DNA from: Flavobacteriales bacterium UBA4660 | Lineage (GTDB): Bacteria; Bacteroidota; Bacteroidia; Flavobacteriales_D; Sanyastnellaceae | Assembly (NCBI GenBank): GCA_002405435.1 | Contig: DHLU01000204.1 | Span: forward strand, 5,364 to 18,047 | Length of the DNA: 12,684 bases | Direction of reading: 5' to 3' | Shown here: positions 1 through 7,950 of the stretch, piece by piece | Numbering within the stretch: the stretch's first letter is position 1 | Layout: every line of letters begins with the position of its first letter | The notes under the pieces: generated by a model | What the model was told of the DNA's origin: nothing | What the model saw: only the letters and a program-made list of their open reading frames with translations | The model's database searches: none | Translations under genes and position numbers: made by a program

Positions 1-1307
1 CCTGCATCGTAGAGCACTACAAGCTCAGGACACCACAATACCTCTCCACTCACCGCAGTGCATCCGAAAAGGGTGGTGACTTCCGCCGAGTAGAATCCGC
101 TGGTCGTCATCTCCAGCGATGACCCGAACGCGCCGTCGATGGGGAGTTCGTTGAGAAACCAGAAGTAGCTGGTAAGGGTTGGGTCATCGTAAAAAAGAAG
201 GCTGCCGTCGGTCTCAAACTGCGCGTCTGGCAAGGGAAACACGGTGATTACCTCCTCGTTAAACAACTCGCCGGTCACTTCCAGCGCGATGGTGGCCGTG
301 CCGATGGTTCCTGAGCCCGTGTCAAAGTACACCACGCCTTCCTGCACCGTGAGAGCCGCGGTTCCGAGGGGGTCGTCGGCGCTGATGTCATCGACATCGG
401 TGAATGAAATTTCATAGGGCGGATTATTCAGCACCACATTGATGCCTGACCAGGAAGGCGTGTTGTTGTTGTTTACCGTTCCGCTTGTGTAAACCTGGGC
501 TCCGTCACCGTCGGTAATCACAAAAAACACATCGGCCGGAGGGGAAAAAATGTCGTCCACATCGCCATCCCAGTTATCGTCGAGGGCAGAAATGTTTAGA
601 GACTCCATCGTGTAATCCAGCACGGTAGTGGTGAGTGTGACGTTGTAGTCGCCGGCTCCGCTAAAGGTGACCGGGGCAGGAAACTGTTCGGTGCTGGTTT
701 GCCCGTTGCCGAAGTCCCATAGGTACGTTGTAACGGAAGGCAGGTTGATCAGTGCTTCAAATGTTACGTCAAAAGATCCGCAGCCGGCAGGACTGCTAAA
801 TGCGAAGCCCGAATTGCCTCCGGAGCCCGGTTCGACAATAAACGTGTAAAAGAATGACTGGGCTTGTTCCACTTCGAATCCAAAGGCCACGGCCACCACG
901 TCCACGGTGATATTGATGCTGTAGGTTCCGGGAAGTATTGGTGTACCGCATAGCGTGGCACATCCGAAGTTTTCCCCCTCAGAGGGAAAGTAGGTGGCAT
1001 CATCGTCGTTTACGGTGAAGTCCATACCGAAAGGCAGGCCTGTAACACTGCTGATGGTCACTTCCAGCAGGGTCGCCTGAATACCGTTTTCGACATCATT
1101 TACCTCTGCCGGCAGGTAAAAGGTTAGGTAGTCTTCGTAGTAGGTTCCTGCGGTGGCCGGGGGCAACTCCAGCGGGCAGACCGTGGGCAGTCCATCTGCG
1201 CTGATGCATGTTTCATCAGGGGTGCAGCCGGGGCATTGGGCCGAGAGCTGCTGCATCTGGCTGCAGAGCGCGAGCAGGGCGGCCAGTGCCGCGAAGCATT
1301 TTTTCAT
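1..1307 (-). CDS. Secreted PKD/Ig-like modular protein, partial (C-terminus off the window)
   Basis: The frame opens at the ATG at 1307 and stays open to the left edge, giving 435 residues. Residues 1-23 form a signal peptide (MKK, hydrophobic run, LSA followed by QC), so export by Sec is expected. Residues 45-160 look like a Bacteroidota Ig-type module (LPFGMDFTVN, CGTPILPGTYSINI). Residues 165-235 are a PKD domain with the hallmark WDFGNG at 197-202 and a FSGAGDYNVTL strand. Residues 240-322 begin LDDNWDGDVDDIFSPP and resemble an acidic C2-like domain that accompanies PKD modules in this phylum. Residues 360-430 look like a further Ig/PKD-like fold. The layout fits a surface or secreted adhesin-like protein; a T9SS sorting tail beyond the edge is likely but not seen. 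Substrate or role is unknown. No catalytic motif is visible. The start is supported by the signal peptide directly after it; no Shine-Dalgarno is seen. Confidence 0.85.
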   Translation of the reverse strand, partial: MKKCFAALAALLALCSQMQQLSAQCPGCTPDETCISADGLPTVCPLELPPATAGTYYEDYLTFYLPAEVNDVENGIQATLLEVTISSVTGLPFGMDFTVNDDDATYFPSEGENFGCATLCGTPILPGTYSINITVDVVAVAFGFEVEQAQSFFYTFIVEPGSGGNSGFAFSSPAGCGSFDVTFEALINLPSVTTYLWDFGNGQTSTEQFPAPVTFSGAGDYNVTLTTTVLDYTMESLNISALDDNWDGDVDDIFSPPADVFFVITDGDGAQVYTSGTVNNNNTPSWSGINVVLNNPPYEISFTDVDDISADDPLGTAALTVQEGVVYFDTGSGTIGTATIALEVTGELFNEEVITVFPLPDAQFETDGSLLFYDDPTLTSYFWFLNELPIDGAFGSSLEMTTSGFYSAEVTTLFGCTAVSGEVLWCPELVVLYDA

Positions 1308-1350
1308 GGTAGTCCGGTATTTTATTCGGGGTTAAGAGGCAAATCAGTTA

Positions 1351-1358
1351 CAAATATG
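1351..1358 (-). promoter_or_regulatory. Candidate -7 box for the PKD protein gene
   Basis: On the minus strand this reads CATATTTG, one mismatch from the Bacteroidota TAnnTTTG box, about 43 bases before the ATG at 1307. No convincing -33 element was found, so this is a weak call. Confidence 0.25.
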
Positions 1359-1365
1359 GTAAAGT

Positions 1366-1379
1366 CCGGCCGGCGCCGG
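1366..1379 (-). terminator. GC-rich hairpin after gltX, possible terminator
   Basis: In the 99-base gap after gltX the minus strand reads CCGGCGCCGGCCGG, able to form a 5-bp CCGGC/GCCGG stem with a 4-base loop, followed by ACTTTACC. The T-tract is poor (three T), so it may only be a weak terminator or a chance GC palindrome. Confidence 0.3.
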
Positions 1380-1406
1380 TGTACCTGCGCTGCCTTTGGC
1401 GGACAC

Positions 1407-2930
1407 TCAACCCAGGGCACTTACCCCTGCAGCAATGCGGCTGAGGGACTCTTCCTTTCCAATGACTTCCGCTACCTGCGCAGCGCCGGGCCCTGTGAGC
1501 ACTCCGGTTATCATCAGCCTGAACAGGGGCATGACTGCCCCCATACCCAGGTTTTTTTCTGAGAGAAATTTCTTAAGCGTATCGTCAATTTCCGCGGCGG
1601 TAAATGTGGTAAGTGCCTGGAGCCTGCCAGACCACTCAGCCATGAGTGCGCCCGACGCGCCCTGCTTCCACTTTTTGGCCACTGCCTCCTGGTCGTAATG
1701 CGCCGGAGCCTCGAAGAAGTAGGTGCCGTCTGCCAGGTCGCGGGCGAAGGTGGCGCGTTCCACCATAAGCGCACATACGCGGGCGGCATAGTCCTGCTCC
1801 ACATGCCAACCCTTTTCGTGCAGGTAGGGGATGAGCAATGTTGCCAGTTGCGGCGGCGGTGTTTTTTTGAGGTACTGGTGGTTGAACCACTTGGTTTTTT
1901 CGGGGTCGAATTTGCTCCCGCTTTTGCCGATACGTTCGATGGAAAAGGCCCCAATCATTTCCTCAAGCGAAAAAATCTCGCGGTTGTCTGAGGGCGCCCA
2001 TCCGAGCAACAGCAGCATATTGAGAAAGGCCTCGGGCAAATAGCCCATTTCGCGGTAGCCGCTGCTTACACTGCCTGTTTCCGGGTCTGTCCACTCCAGC
2101 GGAAACACCGGGAAGCCTAACCGGTCTCCATCGCGTTTGCTCAGTTTTCCGTTGCCGTCGGGCTTGAGAATAAGCGGCAGGTGAGCAAATTCGGGCGCGG
2201 TCCATTCGAACGCCTTGTAAAGCATGACATGCAGGGGTGCCGAGGGCAACCATTCTTCCCCGCGAATCACGTGGCTGATATCCATGGTGTGGTCATCCAC
2301 GACGTTGGCCAGGTGGTAGGTCGGCATGCCGTCGCTCTTGAAGAGCACCTTGTCGTCCAGTTCGTTGGTGGAAAACACCACCCACCCGCGAATGATATCG
2401 TGGAAGCGAACCTCTTCGTTTCTCGGCATCCGGAAGCGAATCACATAGGGTTCGCCTGCGCGGAGCCTTTCTGCCACGTCATCGGCCGGAAGGGTCAGCG
2501 AGTTTTTCAGGGTCATCCTTGAAATGGCGTTGTATTGCCAGTTGGGCATTTTGGCTTTTTCGGCCTGCTGGCGGATGTAGTCCAGTTCTTCCGGTGTGTC
2601 AAACGCATAATAGGCCCAGCCGCGGTGTACCAGTTGTTCGGCATAGGGCCGGTACATTTCTTTCCGCTCGCTCTGGCGGTAGGGCGCACAGTCACCGCCA
2701 TATCCCACGCCCTCATTCGGCTCTATGCCGCACCAACGGAGCGACTCCAGGATATAGGCTTCTGCACCGGGCACAAAGCGGGTTTGGTCGGTGTCTTCTA
2801 TGCGCAACAGAAAATCACCGCCGTGTTTTTTGGCGAATAGGTAATTGTACAAGGCGGTCCTGACGCCCCCCATGTGCAAGGGGCCGGTAGGGCTGGGTGC
2901 GAATCTGACACGAACTTTCTTTCCTTCCAT
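1407..2930 (-). CDS. gltX: Glutamyl-tRNA synthetase
   Basis: A 507-residue class I aminoacyl-tRNA synthetase that charges tRNA(Glu) with glutamate in the cytoplasm. The Rossmann-fold signature APSPTGPLHMGG lies at residues 11-22, with HMGG standing for the HIGH motif, and the KMSKS loop is KLSKR at 262-266. LLRIEDTDQTR (41-51) and the VIRGEEWLPSAPLH block (221-234) are typical of GluRS, and the alpha-helical anticodon-binding part runs from about 340 to the end. Length is normal for bacterial GluRS. The region where E. coli has a zinc-binding CxC reads HRGWAYYAFD (102-111), so that zinc site appears absent, as in many GluRS. The frame is open upstream to an ATG at 2975, but I chose the ATG at 2930: family similarity starts there, and the longer start would lie within the upstream terminator and before the likely promoter at 2952-2959. 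Confidence 0.97.
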   Translation of the reverse strand: MEGKKVRVRFAPSPTGPLHMGGVRTALYNYLFAKKHGGDFLLRIEDTDQTRFVPGAEAYILESLRWCGIEPNEGVGYGGDCAPYRQSERKEMYRPYAEQLVHRGWAYYAFDTPEELDYIRQQAEKAKMPNWQYNAISRMTLKNSLTLPADDVAERLRAGEPYVIRFRMPRNEEVRFHDIIRGWVVFSTNELDDKVLFKSDGMPTYHLANVVDDHTMDISHVIRGEEWLPSAPLHVMLYKAFEWTAPEFAHLPLILKPDGNGKLSKRDGDRLGFPVFPLEWTDPETGSVSSGYREMGYLPEAFLNMLLLLGWAPSDNREIFSLEEMIGAFSIERIGKSGSKFDPEKTKWFNHQYLKKTPPPQLATLLIPYLHEKGWHVEQDYAARVCALMVERATFARDLADGTYFFEAPAHYDQEAVAKKWKQGASGALMAEWSGRLQALTTFTAAEIDDTLKKFLSEKNLGMGAVMPLFRLMITGVLTGPGAAQVAEVIGKEESLSRIAAGVSALG

Positions 2931-2951
2931 ACAGCAGAGAAATGAGGCAGG

Positions 2952-2959
2952 CAAATGTA
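2952..2959 (-). promoter_or_regulatory. Likely gltX promoter -7 box (TACATTTG)
   Basis: The minus strand reads TACATTTG, an exact match to the Bacteroidota consensus TAnnTTTG, lying 22-29 bases before the chosen gltX ATG and just after the upstream terminator. A clear TTG at -33 is not seen. A start site a few bases downstream would give a leader of roughly 15 bases and agrees with translation from 2930 rather than 2975. Confidence 0.5.
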
Positions 2960-2966
2960 GGGGCAT

Positions 2967-3008
2967 AAAAAGCATGCCCCGCCGCGGGGGCAGGGCATAC
3001 TGTTTTTT
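2967..3008 (-). terminator. Rho-independent terminator, bidirectional in form
   Basis: In the minus-strand transcript, six A (complement of 3003-3008) precede a stem TGCCCC/GGGGCA (arms 2987-2992 and 2975-2980) with a 6-base loop, then TGC and five U (complement of 2967-2971). An alternative outer pairing ATGCCC/GGGCAT uses 2993-2998. It begins about 15 bases past the stop codon of the large secreted-protein gene. The T-run on the plus side means the structure could also stop transcription coming from the opposite direction. Confidence 0.75.
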
Positions 3009-3023
3009 CGTGGCTGCTGCGGA

Positions 3024-6000
3024 CTATCGGACCACCTGCCCTGTGAGCACCGCTGATGCCATACCGCTGATGCGGTAGGTATAAACGCCCGCCGCAAAGG
3101 AGCTGTTTTCGATATCAATACGGTTGCCGCTGACGGTGTGCTGAAGTACCCGCTGGCCCGCGCTGTTCCAGAGTTCAAGTGTGCCCGTCGCTTCTGGCAC
3201 GGATGTGAGCTGGAAGCTCCATGCCTCCGGCATCGCCACCACTTGCACGAGCGGGCCCGGCTTATCCGGGGCGGTCTTCACCTTCACCTGCGCAGAGACA
3301 CTTTCCGAGCACTTGCTGTTGGATGCCGCAGCCGTTAGACCATAGGTCCCCGCAGCTTCAAACGTGTGGGTGCATACCTGTGAGGAAGAAATCGTTTGCC
3401 CGTTGAGTGTCCAGCTGACCTCATCCTGGTTGACGGAGAGCATTTCAAACTCCACGGCTTCGCCGGCCACTGCCGAAAGCGGCACCAGCACTTCCAGGCC
3501 TACCGCCATGGGGTCGCGCAGGTCGAGGGTTGTTGTTTGCGACTGGCAAGCATCTGCTACCTCAAGGACATATACGGTTCCGGGAAGGTGGTCAATGCGG
3601 ATGGCAGCATCGGTGGAGCTACCGGAGGCCGCAGGGGTTCCTTCCACCGCGGTGAGTGAATAGGTGTATCCTGATGCGTGTGACACGGCAAATTCGATCT
3701 GGCCGTTTTCGCTCTGGCAATCCGCTGCCACAATGCCCGCCTCCACACCGAGGGCTGGCGGCTCGCTTACCACAAGGGTTAGCGGTGACGCTGCGCAGGC
3801 ATCGTCAAGCCTGTCTGCCACGAGGGTATAGGTGCCCGCCGCCAGGGACGCATTAAAGCTGCCTGCCAATCCGGAAAGCACCGGTTGCCCGTATGCATTA
3901 AGGACGTCATAATTCCACAAGCCTTCGGCCTGCCAGCTGACTTCGCCGTGGGCACCCGGACAGGCTGCGTCAGAAACGGTGGTGCTCACGGACGCTGTGG
4001 AGGCCACCATAAAACGCACCCCGGTATATGGTTCAGTGACCGAGAAGGTGAGGCTGGACCCATTGTCGGCCACCATGCTTTCACCGGTAATCAGGTCGTG
4101 CACGGTAAAGCAGGCGCCGGCGGGCAGGTTTTTCGCCTCATTGACCAGCAGGGTATAGGTGCCGGCTGCCGGGGCCTTGATCCATACAGGAAACTGCTGA
4201 GGCCCGGTGACCGATGCAGACTGGATGGTGAGGCGCACGAGGTCTTCGGAAACGAAAGCGAGTTCGGGTGCCCCCGGCACCAAATCATTGTCTGCTTTCG
4301 GCGCATCGTTCTCGTATTCATAGACTGCCGAAGTGCCCTCTACCAAGTTGAGCAGGGCTTCGTCGCCCATGCCGTCATGGGAAATACCGAGGTAGAGTAC
4401 GCTACTCTGCGGGAGGTTGCGATCAAACGGCTGGGCGGTATTTGACTTGTATGTTTCAGCATAGGCAATATTTGCTGCGGTGCCATTGGTATAGGTTAAG
4501 AAAGACATCCCGCTGGGGATATACCGGCTGGCAGTCCCGGCTTGCGTAATGCCGTTGTAGGCCCGGTAGCCTGGCAGGTCACGGTCAAACCGGTAGTAGA
4601 TATTGACGCCCGATCCGTTCTGGACCATCGGAACCCAGTCCATCTCTGAGGGTGCAAGGTTGGCCAGCAGGTTCCACCCGTCGTGTGGTCCGTTGCCCGT
4701 GTTGGTGTAAGAAACAGGCTGCAGGTAAGAGCCTTTGTTAATCGTTCCGCTGATGTCCAACACATGCGCATCGTAGGGAAGAAATACCAGATAACCGCCG
4801 CTCATCGGATCCGCAACCGATGCCGCGTTCACGTAGCCAACATCGCGCAGTCCGGGTGTTGCCTCATTGTATTTGCGCACATTGACAAACGGATAGGGCG
4901 GAGGAAAATCACTGCCGGCGAATCCTGTGGTCACCATATCATCATCCCAATCGGCCAGCGTCAGCGGTCCGTTGAGCGGGCAGCCGAGGTGCACCCACGT
5001 TCCTCCGTCATCCACACCAGTACCATTGTAGGTCCACGAAGGCACGTAGCGCTGCAGCGTGAGGTTTCCGACTACATCTGCGCCCGGCTTGATTTCACCG
5101 ATGGGGGCGGTGAATGCGGGCGACGTTGACAGCAACGTGACGTTGCCGTTCGCATCAAAGGTCCCTTGTTCAGGCCAAACCCCGCCTTTAACCTCAATGG
5201 GGTTCTGCGCGGTCACCGTGAAACCCTCGTTGTCTATTGCCAGGTTTCCGAAGGTCGTGACGGATGAGCCGAGGATGGCCTGGTTTTCGTCACCCTTAAA
5301 GCTGACCTGCCCGGAAGAAGTATAGGCGCCGTTGTTCTCCCAATTTCCATACACCCGGTGTTCGTCGGTTGACGCGATGAGCGAACCGCCGCTGTCGATG
5401 GTGATGTCGTTGGTGCTGAGCGGACCCGATTGCGTGATGGTATGACCCGACTGGATGCGCAGCCGGGTGTACTGTCCGGGGTTGATAACCCCTCCGACGC
5501 CCACTGGAACATCATCCCAGACAGGGTCCGACACGAGTCCTGTGCCCTGAGAGTAGTAGATGGCCTCACATCCTTGTTGGGTAATGGAGATGTCATCGAA
5601 GGCAAGGGCGTTGTCAAGCCCCACAGTAAACAGGTAGCGCACCCCGAAAAACCTGATGTTGTCGTACGCAGCGTCAGAAGCGCTGCCGATGGTGACCAGG
5701 TTGTCAAAGTCTCCGTTCTGGTCCACCCGCAATGTCCAGAGTCCGTTTTCAGCGCGGATTACTTCAAATCCGATTTCGCTCGTAGCTGCTCCGTTGCCCC
5801 AGTCAATGGCCGAGGTCACAAGGGCAGCGGTGAGGGCGCCGTTGTCTACCCGCCACAAGGTGATTATATCAGGATCACCGGGGATAAGCGGATTGACGCC
5901 TACTGCATAGCCATCGACAGAACTGCCCCACAAATTTGTTTCGCCGGCACTGAGGAATACCTGGAACTTGTTATTGGGTGATGGATCGTTGTTGTAGCGC

Positions 6001-7820
6001 AAGTTGAACCGCCATGTAGTGGTTACCCCAAGCATGGATACATCATCAAGGTCCGCGGTGAAAGCGCTTTGTCCGGCTACATTCACATCCCCGGAGCGCG
6101 CGGAGAACGCGCCGCTGCAAGGGATAAAGTTGCTCGCCTGCCACCAGCCTGAAGGTGTCGCGGTCCAGTTGTCTGTGTTGCCATCTTCAAAGTTCTCTGT
6201 CAACAGCGTGGTGTATGCCGTGTTATCGTCATTGATAGTCAAACCAAACTGCGACGGCGCAGTGACGTAAGCGTTGGCCCCTCCGCTCGCGGCTTGCAGC
6301 TGGAGGGTAAGGTTACCGGTATCATCGCACACTTCGTTGTCAGTAATCGTAAGCACTACGGTCTGCGGTGCAGAGGATCCGGCCGGAAAGATGAGGGTCT
6401 GTGCGGTAAATCCGTTAATCCGGGCAGCACTTCCGCCCGTGAGCACGAGGTTGACGGTAGTGGCGGCGGTGGCGGACGGGTGGGTGATGTTTACTGTTAT
6501 ACCAAGGGTGCCGCCATTCTCGTTAACCACGGCCGAGCTGGAGGCCAGATTTACAAAGGTGTCGAAGGGAATGGGAACAAATCGGAAATTGTCGAACTCC
6601 GCACCTGCAATGGCGTTCACTCCCGTGCTATGCGCCGCAGTAACACCGATATAGCCCGTGCCCGACGGGACGAAGGTGTTGTTTGTGGCCGAACCCGCAA
6701 GCACAGAGGCTGAGCTGGCCGGGCATGCCTGAGCGTTGGCTCCCGATCCGTCCGATACAGGCAGTGGCGAGGTGAACAATGTCCATACGCCTGCCTGGCT
6801 CCGGGTTACGCGCACAGCCACCCCATAATCAAGTCGTCCATTGGCTATTTCTGCGGACGATATCAGGTTTGTGGCCACGCCTGCGTTAACGACCTGCAGG
6901 TTGATCTCATCGCCCCCGCTGTCGTCTCCAAGCCGCACGCGGTATCCACTTATGCTGGCCGCCTCGAGATTTGCCTGGTCAGCATAGAGCCAAACCGTGC
7001 TATGGTTGGAGTTGGTTGCGGCCTGATTCCGGCGCCCCATCCAGAAAGACCACTCCTGATTGCCCCCCCAGGAGGTAACCGGCAGGCTGATGTGTTCGGT
7101 CTGCGCTGCGGCAGGGGCGTTGAGCCGCAGGGTGTACGAACGCAGGGCCTCTGAGCCGTTGAGTGACGCGACGTCACTGTTGTTGACCACGGTGAAGTTG
7201 GCCGCGTCACCAGACCATGCCGGCGAGGCGCTGAAGTTGCCATCGGTAAAACCTTCGGTGATGTTGAGGTCAAAATAAGCCCGCGTAAATGCGGCAGGGA
7301 TGTAGGTGTCAGCGCTGCTACCGGTATCATCAGGGTCAAACTTAAAGTAGTCACACCCGCCGAACTGTCCGCCCCACACACGCCAGTAGACATCAACGAC
7401 GTATGTGCCGGGTGCGGTCAGTCCCGCCAGTAAATCAATCGAGAGCCCTGTTGCATCCCACTTCTGGTCACCGCCTGACAGGTCGGAATCGAAAGGAAGG
7501 CTGAGCGTGGAAAAGGCGGGCGCAGAATCACAGGTGCGGTATACCCGGTAAAACAAGTCTGCTCCGCATACATTGGAACAGCCACCGGTGCAATTTTTGA
7601 AGGTCTTGAGTTCGCCTCCATTCAGGGGCATGCTGCCGCCGGTGCTGAACGCTCCGAGGTAGAGGTTTCCAAATGCCGGTGCGAGGTCAGGATTGGAGGG
7701 GCCTCCATAGTAGGTGTTGTTGATGATGATATAACTCTGCCAGAGGTCCCAGTCGGCCCGGGCAAAGAGCGAACACACTACCAGGACGACGGCTGAGGCA
7801 ATAGATTTCAGTCTGTACAT
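3024..7820 (-). CDS. Large T9SS-type secreted/surface protein (jellyroll, Calx-beta, SprB-like, sorting domain)
   Basis: A protein of 1598 residues. Residues 1-22 are a signal peptide ending FARA. Residues about 195-415 and 540-748 look like two LamG-type jellyrolls (GVWTL and GLWTL strands, closing DNFRF and FDDISI). Residues 418-535 are a Calx-beta domain (VVNENGGTLGITVN, VVLTITDNEVCDDTGNLTL). From 750 to 925 come short beta repeats (GNWENNGAYTSSGQVSFKG, FGNLAIDN). Residues 940-1170 contain GWNLLANLAPSEMDW at 1048-1062, resembling a GWNLxGNPYPS module common in T9SS cargo. Two SprB-like repeats cover 1280-1436, a PKD-like domain 1440-1515, and a T9SS type A tail 1540-1598 (GTLELWNSAGQRVLQ, FAAGVYTYRISG, TGQVVR). 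Export across both membranes and surface attachment or release is inferred; the ligand is unknown and no catalytic site is visible. The start at 7820 is chosen because the signal peptide follows it; an in-frame ATG at 7925 would add 35 polar residues. Confidence 0.93.
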   Translation of the reverse strand: MYRLKSIASAVVLVVCSLFARADWDLWQSYIIINNTYYGGPSNPDLAPAFGNLYLGAFSTGGSMPLNGGELKTFKNCTGGCSNVCGADLFYRVYRTCDSAPAFSTLSLPFDSDLSGGDQKWDATGLSIDLLAGLTAPGTYVVDVYWRVWGGQFGGCDYFKFDPDDTGSSADTYIPAAFTRAYFDLNITEGFTDGNFSASPAWSGDAANFTVVNNSDVASLNGSEALRSYTLRLNAPAAAQTEHISLPVTSWGGNQEWSFWMGRRNQAATNSNHSTVWLYADQANLEAASISGYRVRLGDDSGGDEINLQVVNAGVATNLISSAEIANGRLDYGVAVRVTRSQAGVWTLFTSPLPVSDGSGANAQACPASSASVLAGSATNNTFVPSGTGYIGVTAAHSTGVNAIAGAEFDNFRFVPIPFDTFVNLASSSAVVNENGGTLGITVNITHPSATAATTVNLVLTGGSAARINGFTAQTLIFPAGSSAPQTVVLTITDNEVCDDTGNLTLQLQAASGGANAYVTAPSQFGLTINDDNTAYTTLLTENFEDGNTDNWTATPSGWWQASNFIPCSGAFSARSGDVNVAGQSAFTADLDDVSMLGVTTTWRFNLRYNNDPSPNNKFQVFLSAGETNLWGSSVDGYAVGVNPLIPGDPDIITLWRVDNGALTAALVTSAIDWGNGAATSEIGFEVIRAENGLWTLRVDQNGDFDNLVTIGSASDAAYDNIRFFGVRYLFTVGLDNALAFDDISITQQGCEAIYYSQGTGLVSDPVWDDVPVGVGGVINPGQYTRLRIQSGHTITQSGPLSTNDITIDSGGSLIASTDEHRVYGNWENNGAYTSSGQVSFKGDENQAILGSSVTTFGNLAIDNEGFTVTAQNPIEVKGGVWPEQGTFDANGNVTLLSTSPAFTAPIGEIKPGADVVGNLTLQRYVPSWTYNGTGVDDGGTWVHLGCPLNGPLTLADWDDDMVTTGFAGSDFPPPYPFVNVRKYNEATPGLRDVGYVNAASVADPMSGGYLVFLPYDAHVLDISGTINKGSYLQPVSYTNTGNGPHDGWNLLANLAPSEMDWVPMVQNGSGVNIYYRFDRDLPGYRAYNGITQAGTASRYIPSGMSFLTYTNGTAANIAYAETYKSNTAQPFDRNLPQSSVLYLGISHDGMGDEALLNLVEGTSAVYEYENDAPKADNDLVPGAPELAFVSEDLVRLTIQSASVTGPQQFPVWIKAPAAGTYTLLVNEAKNLPAGACFTVHDLITGESMVADNGSSLTFSVTEPYTGVRFMVASTASVSTTVSDAACPGAHGEVSWQAEGLWNYDVLNAYGQPVLSGLAGSFNASLAAGTYTLVADRLDDACAASPLTLVVSEPPALGVEAGIVAADCQSENGQIEFAVSHASGYTYSLTAVEGTPAASGSSTDAAIRIDHLPGTVYVLEVADACQSQTTTLDLRDPMAVGLEVLVPLSAVAGEAVEFEMLSVNQDEVSWTLNGQTISSSQVCTHTFEAAGTYGLTAAASNSKCSESVSAQVKVKTAPDKPGPLVQVVAMPEAWSFQLTSVPEATGTLELWNSAGQRVLQHTVSGNRIDIENSSFAAGVYTYRISGMASAVLTGQVVR

Positions 7821-7859
7821 GACAAAGGGTTGGTTTAGGTTTTGCTGTCGGATGTTGTA

Positions 7860-7879
7860 CTTCTCCTGCATCGGAGAAG
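7860..7879 (-). repeat. Perfect inverted repeat in the leader of the large secreted-protein gene
   Basis: Seven-base arms CTTCTCC and GGAGAAG separated by six bases form a perfect stem-loop about 40 bases before the ATG at 7820, directly downstream of a promoter-like box at 7883-7890. No T-run follows, so it is not a normal terminator; a 5' mRNA stem-loop or a regulator site are both possible. Confidence 0.6.
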
Positions 7880-7882
7880 GTG

Positions 7883-7890
7883 TGAATGTA
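7883..7890 (-). promoter_or_regulatory. Candidate -7 box for the large secreted-protein gene
   Basis: The minus strand reads TACATTCA, two mismatches from TAnnTTTG, within CCCCTACATT, a 10-mer that also carries the gltX promoter-like box (2954-2963). It lies about 63 bases before the ATG. No clear -33 partner. Confidence 0.3.
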
Positions 7891-7926
7891 GGGGAAGTCA
7901 TCCGATCGCGGCATAGCCATTCCACC

Positions 7927-7950
7927 GACGTGTAAAAAAAATTACGCGTC
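7927..7950 (-). terminator. Imperfect inverted repeat with T-rich loop at the ABC gene end
   Basis: Arms GACG-x-GTAA and TTAC-x-CGTC with one mismatch flank a six-base homopolymer loop; the minus strand has eight T in a row. It touches the stop codon of the ABC ATPase gene. It may terminate that transcript but lacks the usual GC stem followed by a T-tract. Confidence 0.3.

Noticed and set aside
1261..1265. Cys15 in the PKD protein signal as a lipobox
   Set aside because: The residues before it are A-L, lacking the small residue needed at -1; a normal signal peptidase site at LSA/Q fits better.
2931..2975. Longer gltX start adding 15 residues
   Set aside because: Added residues are not family-like, and this start would fall in the terminator arm before the promoter-like box.
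3885..4445. Open frame of 186 codons on the plus strand
   Set aside because: Antisense to the large secreted-protein gene, whose domains run through this stretch without interruption.
7821..7925. Longer start for the large secreted protein
   Set aside because: It would put 35 polar residues before a clear signal peptide and would span the leader stem-loop.
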